From positions 124,001-188,000 of the forward strand of contig CAWESB010000011.1 of assembly GCA_963811635.1 (NCBI GenBank): 64,000 nt of DNA, read 5' to 3'. Below, one piece after another: positions 1-7,574 of this stretch. Under the pieces are notes generated by a model. That model saw nothing but the letters and a program-made list of their open reading frames with translations. It made no database searches and had not been told where the DNA came from. A program made the position numbers and the translations under genes. How positions within the stretch are numbered: position 1 is the stretch's first letter; each line of letters opens with the position of its first letter. This DNA comes from JAIBJN01 sp963811635. GTDB taxonomy: Bacteria; Actinomycetota; Thermoleophilia; Gaiellales; Gaiellaceae.

Positions 1-338
1 TCGCGCTCGCCTTCGGCGACGTCGAGTTGCCGCCCGGTCGGCTCACCCGCTTCACCGCGCGCACGATCGTCGACCGTGGCGCGCTTGCGCGCGAGGTCGA
101 GCGCGTCCGCGCGCAGGGCTGGGCACGGGCGACGGGCGAGCGGGAGGAGGGCCTCAACGCCGTGGCGGCCCCGGTGCACGGCAGCCGCGGCGAGCTCGCG
201 GCCATCCTGGGCATCCAGGGCCCCGCTCCCCGGTTCGGCGAGGCGGCCGTGTCGCGGGCGCTCGCGCCGCTGCTCGCCCACGCAGCGGCGGTCTCCGACG
301 CTTTAGGCTGGCGCCCAACGGAGAAGGAGGGATCGTGA
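1..338 (+). CDS. IclR-family transcriptional regulator, C-terminal part
   Basis: The gene enters from the left edge, so the DNA-binding domain is outside the window; reading starts at base 3 and about 111 residues are visible. They match the IclR effector domain: LTRFTARTIVD, then a charged helix, EEGLNAVAAPV, and the closing strand LAAILGIQGP. In this family the domain binds a small metabolite and controls the regulator's grip on DNA. The TGA stop overlaps the GTG start of the next gene (GTGA), so the two are probably co-translated. A local regulator of the downstream folate methyltransferase is a reasonable inference; the ligand is unknown. Confidence 0.85.
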   Translation, partial: ALAFGDVELPPGRLTRFTARTIVDRGALAREVERVRAQGWARATGEREEGLNAVAAPVHGSRGELAAILGIQGPAPRFGEAAVSRALAPLLAHAAAVSDALGWRPTEKEGS

Positions 339-1442
339 GCACCGACGCAGGGACCATCCGCACGGCCTTCGACGGCGTCCAGCGCCGGCTCGGCGGCGAG
401 TTCATGGAGTGGGAGAACTGGTACTGGCCGACCGAGTTCGGCGACGCTGTCGCCGAGCACAATGCCGTCCGCCAGGACGTCGGTGTCTGGGACGAGTCGC
501 CTCTGCGCAAGTGGGACTTCACGGGCCCCGACGCACTCGCCGCCGCCGACCGGATCTTCACGAACGACATGCTCGGGCTCGAGATCGGCCAGGTCCGCTA
601 CGCCCCCTTCTGCGACGAAGAACGGGAAGATGGTCGGCGACGGGACGGTCTTCAAGTTCACCGACTCGAGCGCCTGGGTGATCACCGCCCTCGACTCCGA
701 CCTCGACCACATGCGGGAGGTCGTCGACGGGCTCGACGTCGCCATCGAGCCGATCACGGAGAAGCTTCCGCACCTCCAGCTGCAGGGGCCGCGCTCACGC
801 GACCTGCTCGCCGGGCTGGTCGACGAGGAGGTCGAGGCCCTCGGCTACTTCCGCTTCCTCCCCCACCAGGTACACGTCGGCCGCGTCCCGGCCTGGGTCT
901 CCCGCACCGGCTACTCCGGGGAGCTCGGCTACGAGATCTTCACCGAGCCGGACTACGCCGAGGAGCTCTGGGGCGTCCTCACCGAGGCCGGCGCGAAGCC
1001 GTACGGCCTCTCCGCCGTCGAGACCCTGCGGATCGAGTCGGGGCTGATCTTCATCGGCTACGACTACTTCCAGCACGAGACCGACCCCTTCGACATGTCG
1101 CTCGACAAGGTGATCCGCCTCGACACCGGCGACTTCCACGGAAAGGCCGCGCTCGAGCAGACGGCGAAGAGCCCGCCGAAGCGCCTCGTCACGCTGTCGG
1201 TCGACGGCTCCGACGTCCCCGAGTACGGCGCTGCCGTGACGAAGGACGGTGAGCCCGCGGGAACGCTCACGAGCCCGGCGGAGAGCCCGACCCTCGGCAA
1301 CGTGATCGGCATGGCCGTCCTGGAGACGCGCTTCGCTTCCAAGGGCGACACGGTGGACGTCGCGCTCGGCGACGGCACGGTGCCGGCGACGGTTGACGAC
1401 TTCCCGATCTACGACCCGCAGAAGACCCGGCCGCGAAGCTAG
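335..1442 (+). CDS. GcvT-like aminomethyltransferase (folate-dependent), frameshifted as read
   Basis: Member of the glycine-cleavage T-protein family, which moves a one-carbon unit from an amine or methyl donor to tetrahydrofolate. The GTG start overlaps the IclR stop. Residues 1 to about 93 read in one frame and the rest, from GKMVGDGTVFKF on, reads one base later. GAC GAA GAA CGG at about 614-624 becomes GAC GAG AAC GGG if one A near 618-619 is removed, restoring a 368-aa protein of normal family length. Family landmarks are present: LQLQGPRSRDLL, RTGYSGELGYEIF, AVETLRIESGL. The break looks like a single-base insertion, either a sequencing error or a fresh mutation. A paralogue lies in the trimethylamine dehydrogenase operon (20406-21515). 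The substrate is not determined. Confidence 0.8.
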
Positions 1443-1458
1443 GCGCGGCCGGGGCGCC

Positions 1459-1788
1459 TCAGACGGCCGTTCTGTCGAGCCCGTAGTGCCGGTAGGCCCG
1501 GCTCTCCAGCTCCTCGGAGATGGGCTGGTCCGGGTCGCCGTGCTCCGGCGCCTGCCCGACCTGGTCCTTCGTCCACGGGACGCGGATCCCCGTCCCGTCG
1601 CGCTCGGCATCCCGCGCGGGAACGAGGCGGTGATGGGAGCGGATCAGGCCGGAGACGTAGACGCCGAGCCACTCGGGCTGCCCGGTGTCGGTGTCCCTGA
1701 AGAACGTCTCGAGGTTGCCGATCGACTTCCCCTCGCGATCGAGGACATCTCGGCCCAACAGGTCGCGGAGCTCGGTCTCGGTCAACAT
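1459..1788 (-). CDS. PRC-barrel domain protein
   Basis: A 109-aa soluble protein with one PRC-barrel-like module over the first 55 or so residues (LLGRDVLDREGKSIGN, EWLGVYVSGL), followed by a polar tail ending AYRHYGLDRTAV. PRC barrels are small beta folds found in photosynthetic reaction centres, RimM and many stress-related actinobacterial proteins; the role here is not evident. The ATG is preceded by a good ribosome-binding site (gaggagga). It lies 51 bases downstream of the EamA gene on the same strand and may be read with it. Confidence 0.7.
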   Translation of the reverse strand: MLTETELRDLLGRDVLDREGKSIGNLETFFRDTDTGQPEWLGVYVSGLIRSHHRLVPARDAERDGTGIRVPWTKDQVGQAPEHGDPDQPISEELESRAYRHYGLDRTAV

Positions 1789-1839
1789 CGGGTTCCTCCT
1801 CTCGGACGGGTTCGCACGAGAAGGTACCCATCGGGACGT

Positions 1840-2701
1840 TCAGGAAACCAGGCCGAGCAGGATCAGACCGGCGATGACGAGGCCGATCCCGGCCCACTGG
1901 GTCGCCCGCGGCCGCTCGTGGAGGAGCATGACCCCGGCGACGATCGGGACGACCGAGTACGGCGCCGCCGCGGTCGCGACGACGGACGTGTCCGCGTGGC
2001 GGACGCCGAAGTTGAACGCGACGTAGCCGAGCGTGTCCACCACCGCGATCAGCGCGATCATCGTGAGGAGCCGGGGCGAGCGGTCGGGGAAGCGCCACTG
2101 GCCACCGCGAAGCGAGACGCGCGACCAGGAAGAGGGTGGAGAAGCCGCGCGCCAGGAAGATGGGGACGAGCCAGCCGTAGTCGGCGCTGAAGTAGGCGAC
2201 GCCGTAGACGAACACGCCGATGATGACGGCGGTGGCGAGCGCGAGCAGGATCCCCAGGAGCGCGATGCGCTCGAGATGCCGCATCTGCGCCAGGTCGGAG
2301 GAGGCGAGGACGACGCCGAGCATGACGACGACGATGGCGATCGTCTCGCCGCCGCCGAGCCGCTCGCCGCCGATCAGCACCGCGCAGACGACCGTGACCG
2401 CCGCGTAGGCGGAGACGATCGGGCTGACGATCGAGATCGGGCCGATGGCGAGCGCCTGGTAGAAGGCGAGGTAGGAGAGGCCGCCGAGAACGCCGATGAA
2501 GGCGAGCCAGGCGAGATCGCCGCCGCTGACGTCGGCGAGCCCCTCGCCGGTGACGACGAGGAGCGCGGTGAGGAGCACCATCGCGACGAGATGGAAGCCG
2601 AGGACGACCCGGAACGGCCCCGCTTGCCGGGAGGCGAGTGCCGCGAAGTAGTCCGCCAGGCCCCACGACAGGGCGGCCGTGAGGCCGAGGAGGATCCCCA
2701 T
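1840..2701 (-). CDS. EamA/DMT-family transporter, frameshifted as read
   Basis: Ten-helix drug/metabolite transporter type membrane protein. The first ~195 residues (from MGILLGLTAALSWGLADYF) read in one frame with six or seven hydrophobic helices; the last ~75 residues (IALIAVVDTLGYVAFNFG to GLILLGLVS) read in a frame one base over. The switch lies between about 2095 and 2125 on the window and is repaired by removing one base. Repaired length is about 286 aa, normal for the family. It directly follows the peptidase-like gene on the same strand, which is also broken, so this corner is either badly sequenced or decaying. The exported or imported compound is unknown. Confidence 0.7.
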
Positions 2702-2703
2702 CT

Positions 2704-3469
2704 AGCGCGTCTGCGGACGCGGCGGAGACGAACTGAGCGAACGGCTCGAGGAAGCGGCGGTCGACCCGCCACTCCTCCTGCAGCTCCCACTGGACGGCGA
2801 GCAGGTAGCGGTCGCCGTCCATCTCCACCGCCTCGACGACGCCGTCCGGCGCCGTCGCGACCACCGTCAGGTCGGGCGCGACCTCGTCGAGCGCCTGGTG
2901 GTGGAAGCTGTCGACCTCGATCTCGTCGACGCCGAGCGCGGCGTGCAGCCGGCTCCCCGGCTCGATCGAGATCAGGTGGCGCGGATGGGGCGGCACCTCG
3001 TCGGAGCCCTCGAGCGACGTCCGCTCGACCTCCTTCCACGCCCGCCAGCCCGCGGTCGGAGGGATGCTCGGCCCACTCCGGTTTGACGGCGACGTCCTGG
3101 ACGAGCGTGCCGCCGAGCGCGACGTTGAGGATCTGGATGCCGCGGCACATCCCGAGGATGGGGAGCTCCCGGTCGAGCGCGCGCTCGACGAGCTCGAGCT
3201 CGAAGGCGTCGCGGCGCGGCTCCGTGACAGACAGGTGCTCGGTCGGCTCCTGGCCGTAGCGCGCCGGGATCGATGTCCCTGCCGCCGCCCAGCAGGATGC
3301 CGTCGCACGCATCGAGCGCGTCCTCCAGGTGACCGTTCACGCGGGGAAGGCCGAGCCCAACGCCGCCCGCGAGGGCGAGCGGCCGCTGGAAGCCGACCGC
3401 GGCGTAGTCGCCGAAGTCGTGCAGGCCCAGGGAGAGCCCGATCACCGGTTTGCGCCCGTCACTCACCAC
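2704..3469 (-). CDS. Class I glutamine-amidotransferase-like peptidase C26 (gamma-glutamyl-GABA hydrolase type), two frameshifts as read
   Basis: Fragments in three frames join into one PuuD-like protein of about 250 aa. The start reads GRKPVIGLSLGLHDFGDYA, then ILLGGGRDIDP. A +1 base near 3264-3268 shifts to ARYGQEPTEHLS and the nucleophile region ELPILGMCRGIQILNVALGG (Cys of GMCRG). A second +1 near 3060-3063 shifts to GWRAWKEVERTSLEGS, HLISIEPGSRLHAALG and VDSFHHQALDEVAP, where the family's catalytic His should lie. PuuD-type enzymes hydrolyse gamma-glutamyl-GABA in putrescine breakdown, which fits the polyamine genes at 28.7-37.2 kb. The last frame stays open past a TAG at about 2702-2704, so the true C-terminus is uncertain. 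GTG GTG start at 3469. Confidence 0.65.
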
Positions 3470-3499
3470 TAGACATTTCTATCGCAGTCGCCCTAGAGT
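3470..3499 (+). promoter_or_regulatory. Probable promoter of the Fe-S/flavin redox operon
   Basis: In the 54-base gap between divergent genes, TAGACA (3470-3475) and TAGAGT (3494-3499) are spaced 18 bases apart. They resemble housekeeping -35 and -10 hexamers and point at the operon starting at 3524, whose ATG follows a gaaggagg ribosome site. Prediction from sequence only. Confidence 0.4.
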
Positions 3500-3523
3500 C
3501 GCCTGACCCAGCGAAGGAGGCGA

Positions 3524-4753
3524 ATGGCAACCGACAAAGTCACCGACTCCGGGGGAACGAACGGGCGCGCGGCCGAAGTCGTGGAGGAATGGCGGAACGC
3601 CGCGTACAACTGCTTCAGCTCGGGCCACAAGTTCTGCCGCGAGGTCTGCCCGGTGATGCAGGTCACGCGGGACGAGCGGCATACGCCGACGGCGTTCCAC
3701 GCGAACGTGGTCGCGATGGACGAGGGCCACCTCACGATCGAGGACGTCGCCGAGGACTACGTGCACTGCACCATGTGCGGCGCCTGCGAGCTCCGCTGCC
3801 CGAACACGCTCTTCACCGGCGACTTCTACCGCTTCCGCCAGCGCACGATCGACGTCGTCAGGGCGATGCGGACGCTCGCGGTCGAGGAGGGCATCCACCA
3901 GGAGAACTGGAAGCACTGGGCGGAGCTCACCGACCGGTGGGGCAACGAGCCCGTGCTCGGATGGCGCACGGAGACCTCGGGGAACAAGGTTCGCGCCTGG
4001 GCGGCCGGCCTCGACCTCCCGACCGGCGGCGAGACGGTGCTGTTCGCCGACTGCGAGGCCGCCTTCTACCGGCCGTCCGTGCCTCGCGCGGTGGCGCTCC
4101 TCCTCGGCGCCGCCGGCGTCGAGTTCGGCCTCATGAGCCAGCAGTGGTGCTGCGGCGGACCGATGTGGGAGACCGGGTACGTGGAGATCGCCCACAAGAT
4201 GGCCGAGCACAACATGATCGACTGGCGCAAGACGGGCACGAAAAGGATCATCTGCCTCGACCCGCACGACTACATCACGATCATCGAGCACTACCCCACG
4301 CTCGATGAGAACTTCGACGAGTTCGAGATCGTGCTCGGCGTCGACCTCGTCGCCGAGCTGATCCGCGAGGGCAAGATCGAGCTGACGACGCCGATCGAGC
4401 GCACGGTGACGTACCACGACCCGTGCCGGCTGAACAAGCGCCTCGGCAAGTGGCAGTCCCCGCGCGAGATCCTGCGGGCGATCCCGGGGCTCACGTTCGT
4501 CGACGTCGACCACGTCACGCAGTGGTCGTACTGCTCCGGGGCCGGCTCGAACCTCGCGACCGAGAAGCCGGAGCTGACGGCGGAGATCAGCCGCCGCCGG
4601 ATCGAGAAGGCGGCGGCGCTCGACGGCGTCGACACCCTCGTCTCCGCCTGTCCCTGGTCGGAGCGGCCGCTCACCGAGCAGGGCAAGGCTCAGGGCATCG
4701 AGGTGTTCGACATCTTCGAGCTGGTCGCCGAGTCGGCCGGATTCGAGGTGTGA
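3524..4753 (+). CDS. Fe-S oxidoreductase with CCG (heterodisulfide-reductase-type) domains
   Basis: A 409-aa soluble electron-transfer protein. Residues 30-42 hold a Cys group (C30, C38, C42-P) and residues 82-93 a full ferredoxin motif, CTMCGACELRCPN, each likely to bind a 4Fe-4S cluster. Two CCG-type regions follow: QWCCGGPMW in the middle and YHDPCRLNKRLG plus YCSGAGSN near the end. The last is degenerate, with Ser where the family usually has Cys or Gly. This plan resembles GlcF and LutA-type partners of FAD-linked oxidases, and the next gene, one base away, is exactly such an oxidase. The pair probably passes electrons from an oxidised hydroxy-acid-like substrate towards quinone or another carrier. 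Start supported by gaaggagg. The substrate is unknown. Confidence 0.8.
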   Translation: MATDKVTDSGGTNGRAAEVVEEWRNAAYNCFSSGHKFCREVCPVMQVTRDERHTPTAFHANVVAMDEGHLTIEDVAEDYVHCTMCGACELRCPNTLFTGDFYRFRQRTIDVVRAMRTLAVEEGIHQENWKHWAELTDRWGNEPVLGWRTETSGNKVRAWAAGLDLPTGGETVLFADCEAAFYRPSVPRAVALLLGAAGVEFGLMSQQWCCGGPMWETGYVEIAHKMAEHNMIDWRKTGTKRIICLDPHDYITIIEHYPTLDENFDEFEIVLGVDLVAELIREGKIELTTPIERTVTYHDPCRLNKRLGKWQSPREILRAIPGLTFVDVDHVTQWSYCSGAGSNLATEKPELTAEISRRRIEKAAALDGVDTLVSACPWSERPLTEQGKAQGIEVFDIFELVAESAGFEV

Positions 4754-4754
4754 G

Positions 4755-6266
4755 ATGGCAGTCGCAGCGCTCCCCGACACCCTGATCGACGAGCTCGTCG
4801 CCATCTGCGGCGAGGACCACGTCTTCACCGGCCGCTCGGCGCTCTTCAACCGCGCGCGTGTCCCCTCGCCGTTCCCGAAGCACAGGTGGGAGGAGTTCAT
4901 CCCGCAGGCCGTCGTCCTGCCGACGTCGGCGGAGCAGATCTCCGAGGTGGTCAAGCTCGCGAACCGCGAGCGAGTCCCGGTCGTGCCGCGGGCAGGCGCC
5001 ACCGGGCTCACCGACGGCGCGGTGCCGCTCAAGCACGGGATCCTCGTCGACGTCAAGCTCATGAACAAGATCCTCGAGATCGACGTCGAGGACCGCACGG
5101 TCACCGTCCAGCCGGGGATCAACATGCTGAAGCTCTCCCAGGAGCTGCAGCCCCTCGGCTTCATCTATCCGGACAACCCGGCGTCGTATCCGTGCTCGCT
5201 CGTCGGCGGGCGCATCGGCACGAGCGGCTGGTCGCTGATCGGCGGCCGCTTCGGCCACACGCGCGACCTCGTGATCAGCTTCGAGATCGTGCTCCCGACC
5301 GGTGAGATCATCCGGGTCGGCGACGGCGGCGGGAAGAAGGTGCGGAAGTCCTCGAGCGGCTACCAGCTCAAGCACCTGTTCATGGGCCACCAGGGGACGC
5401 TCGGGATCGTCACCGAGGCGACGCTCGAGCTGGTCAAGCGCCCGGAGACGGAGTTCTCGGCCTTCTACGCCTACCGCTCCTACGAGGACGCGTGGCGGGC
5501 GACGGGGGAGTTCGCGCGCTCGGGCGCGGCGACCCTCGCCGGCGTCGTCCTCTTCGACGAGTGGAAGGTGAAGTACCTCCGCCGAGACGACGAGGCGTAC
5601 ATCCCGCAGCCCGACTGGGTTCAGGCCGTCGTCGCGGTCGCCATGTACGGGAACGACGACGAGGTGCGCGCCTCCGCGAAGCGGATGCTGAAGATCGGCA
5701 AGGCCTCGGGCGGCGAGTACCTGGGCGACGAGATCTCCCAGGGCGACTGGGCTTCGCGACACGACCGCTACGCCACGCCGCAGCACGGGCGTACCCGGGA
5801 CGGCCAGGTCGCGCTCATGAGCTGGCACTGCGAGGACGCGGCGATCCTCTACTCGCAGCTCCCCGCCGTGCGGGAGAAGTGGCATGCCGTGGCGGCCGAC
5901 CTGCGCGAGCGCTTCGACATGTTCGACGACTGGGGCATGTTCGCCTACACGAACGGCGCCTTCAAGTCGTGGGGCGACTACCTCACCGAGATCGACATCG
6001 GCATCTGGGAGATGAAGTGGGACGACGAGAGCTGGGCAGCGTGGGTGGACGCGAAGCGGGAGATCGCCCGTATCGCCATCGAGCACGGCGGCTCCATCTC
6101 GGCGTGCCACGGCTCCTGCCGCGAGGGCGAGGTCGACCTCGTGCCGCTCGAGCTGGGCGGCGGCTTCGAGGTGATGAAGCAGATCAAGCGCACGCTCGAC
6201 CCGAACAACATCATGAACCCGGGCAAATACCTGCTCGACGAGGCCTACGAGGAGGTGGAGTCGTGA
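4755..6266 (+). CDS. FAD-linked oxidase (GlcD/D-lactate dehydrogenase type)
   Basis: A 503-aa flavoprotein of the PCMH/VAO fold. The FAD-binding half shows VPVVPRAGATGLTDGAVP (about residues 75-92), VTVQPGINMLKL and GGRIGTSGWSLIGGRFGH; the latter half ends with LDPNNIMNPGKYLL, the usual tail of glycolate, lactate and alkyl-DHAP oxidases. Such enzymes oxidise 2-hydroxy acids or related alcohols using FAD and hand electrons to an Fe-S partner, here the gene just upstream (one-base gap). HGSCREGEVDLVP near the end contains Cys and His that may line the active site. I cannot tell the substrate. It is coupled to a small unknown gene and then to two more flavoproteins. Confidence 0.85.
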   Translation: MAVAALPDTLIDELVAICGEDHVFTGRSALFNRARVPSPFPKHRWEEFIPQAVVLPTSAEQISEVVKLANRERVPVVPRAGATGLTDGAVPLKHGILVDVKLMNKILEIDVEDRTVTVQPGINMLKLSQELQPLGFIYPDNPASYPCSLVGGRIGTSGWSLIGGRFGHTRDLVISFEIVLPTGEIIRVGDGGGKKVRKSSSGYQLKHLFMGHQGTLGIVTEATLELVKRPETEFSAFYAYRSYEDAWRATGEFARSGAATLAGVVLFDEWKVKYLRRDDEAYIPQPDWVQAVVAVAMYGNDDEVRASAKRMLKIGKASGGEYLGDEISQGDWASRHDRYATPQHGRTRDGQVALMSWHCEDAAILYSQLPAVREKWHAVAADLRERFDMFDDWGMFAYTNGAFKSWGDYLTEIDIGIWEMKWDDESWAAWVDAKREIARIAIEHGGSISACHGSCREGEVDLVPLELGGGFEVMKQIKRTLDPNNIMNPGKYLLDEAYEEVES

Positions 6267-6328
6267 TCGGCTTCAGGCTCTCCGCGCAGAAACCGCCTGA
6301 CGCGCAGCGCATCAAGGAGGACGTCGTC

Positions 6329-6532
6329 ATGCGCTTCGACCACATCTACGAGGTCGACCCGGCGCTCATGACCGAGCACACGCCGCAGCAAGACATCCCC
6401 GCGTGGGACACGCACCGCATCGTCGACAGCCGGTGGGAGCACCTCGCGTGGATGCACGACCACTTCGCGGACAGCGTCCTGTCCGGCGAGGAGCTCCTGG
6501 AAGAAATCGAGGCCGAGGAGGGCAAGGGATGA
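6329..6532 (+). CDS. Small unknown protein inside the redox operon
   Basis: A 67-aa acidic, aromatic-rich protein starting MRFDHIYEVDPALMTEHTPQ and ending EELLEEIEAEEGKG. It has no membrane segment, signal or Cys. I recognise no family. The ATG at 6329 has a strong site (aaggagg, 8 bases upstream). A longer in-frame form from GTG 6263, overlapping the FAD oxidase stop as GTGA, would give 89 aa. Its stop overlaps the ATG of the LLM flavoprotein (ATGA), so it sits as a translationally coupled member between two flavin enzymes. A small subunit or assembly factor is possible but unproven. Confidence 0.7.
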   Translation: MRFDHIYEVDPALMTEHTPQQDIPAWDTHRIVDSRWEHLAWMHDHFADSVLSGEELLEEIEAEEGKG

Positions 6533-7572
6533 AATTCAGCTACACGACGCTGCTCGACTACCCGCTTTCCGATTCGCTCGAGCACATCAAGACGGCCGAC
6601 GAGAACGGGTACTACGCGTGCTACGCGGCCGACGAGACCTGGCACAAGGACCTCTGGCTCCTGTACGCGGCCGCCGCGGACAAGACGAAGAACGTCCGCT
6701 TCGGGCCTAACCTGTCGAGCGTCTACCTCCGCGAGCCGACGCTCATCTGCCAGGCGCTCGCCACCCTGGACGAACTGACGGGCGGCCGGGCCGAGGGCGT
6801 CATCTCCTGCGGCAACTTCGGCATGCTCGCCCAGTACGGCACCGACTGGAAGACGATCAAGCCGTTCTCGCGCACCAGGGAGGCGCACGAGGTCATGCGC
6901 ACCTTCCTCGACGACGGCGTGATCACCTACGACGGCGAGTTCCACAAGTACGCGGGGCTCTTCACGTTCGCACGTCCGGTGCAGGACCACCTGCCGCTCT
7001 ACATCGGCGCCATGCGCGGCCCCAAGTCGATGCAGCTCGCGGGCGAGGTCTCGGACGGTGTCCACAGCGCCCTGGGCTACAACAAGAAGTGGTACGACTA
7101 CGTCGTCGAGAACGTGAAGATCGGCGCCGAGAAGGCCGGCCGGAACTTCGAGGACCTCGACATCGGCGCCTGGTGCGTGATCACCTGCGGCCCCGACTCG
7201 GAAAAGGCGAAGTCGGCCGCCCGTGCCATCGTCACCTTCTACCTCTCCTCCCAGCCCGACGAGCAGTTCGAGGCGCACGACATCGACCCGGCCGAAACGA
7301 AGGCCATTGTCGAGGTACTCGGAACCGGCGACCTCGCGAAGGCCTACGACATGACGACGCCCGAGATCGCCGAGAAGCTCTCGATCGCCGGCACGCCCGA
7401 GGAGTGCATCGCGAAGATGAAGGAGATGGAGTCGGCGGGGGTCAACCACATGATCCTCTGCATCACCGACCCCTACATCCTCAAGCTGTTCGCGCAGCGG
7501 GAGGCGGACGTCCCGGACGTCAACGGCCAGCTCAAGCTCATCGCCGACGAGGTCATGCCGGCGTTCAACTAG
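6529..7572 (+). CDS. LLM-class flavin-dependent oxidoreductase (F420 or FMN)
   Basis: A 347-aa TIM-barrel protein of the luciferase-like monooxygenase/MER superfamily. It begins MKFSYTTLLDYPLSDSLEHI and carries the usual strand-3 to strand-4 pattern (NVRFGPNLSSVYLREPTLI, LATLDELTGGRAEGVISCG). The later region LPLYIGAMRGPKSMQLAGEV has the family's P-x-YIGAxxP/GK signature. Actinobacterial members mostly use F420, so F420-dependent dehydrogenation of an alcohol or reduction of an imine/enone is plausible; FMN use cannot be excluded. ATG overlaps the preceding stop. A GMC oxidoreductase follows after two bases, so this operon stacks three different flavin or deazaflavin chemistries. Confidence 0.85.
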   Translation: MKFSYTTLLDYPLSDSLEHIKTADENGYYACYAADETWHKDLWLLYAAAADKTKNVRFGPNLSSVYLREPTLICQALATLDELTGGRAEGVISCGNFGMLAQYGTDWKTIKPFSRTREAHEVMRTFLDDGVITYDGEFHKYAGLFTFARPVQDHLPLYIGAMRGPKSMQLAGEVSDGVHSALGYNKKWYDYVVENVKIGAEKAGRNFEDLDIGAWCVITCGPDSEKAKSAARAIVTFYLSSQPDEQFEAHDIDPAETKAIVEVLGTGDLAKAYDMTTPEIAEKLSIAGTPEECIAKMKEMESAGVNHMILCITDPYILKLFAQREADVPDVNGQLKLIADEVMPAFN

Positions 7573-7574
7573 CC

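Noticed and set aside
335..1252. A separate 305-aa protein from the first frame of the GcvT-like gene
   Set aside because: After about residue 93 the frame turns into Arg-rich non-conserved sequence while the conserved protein continues one base over; this is a frameshift.
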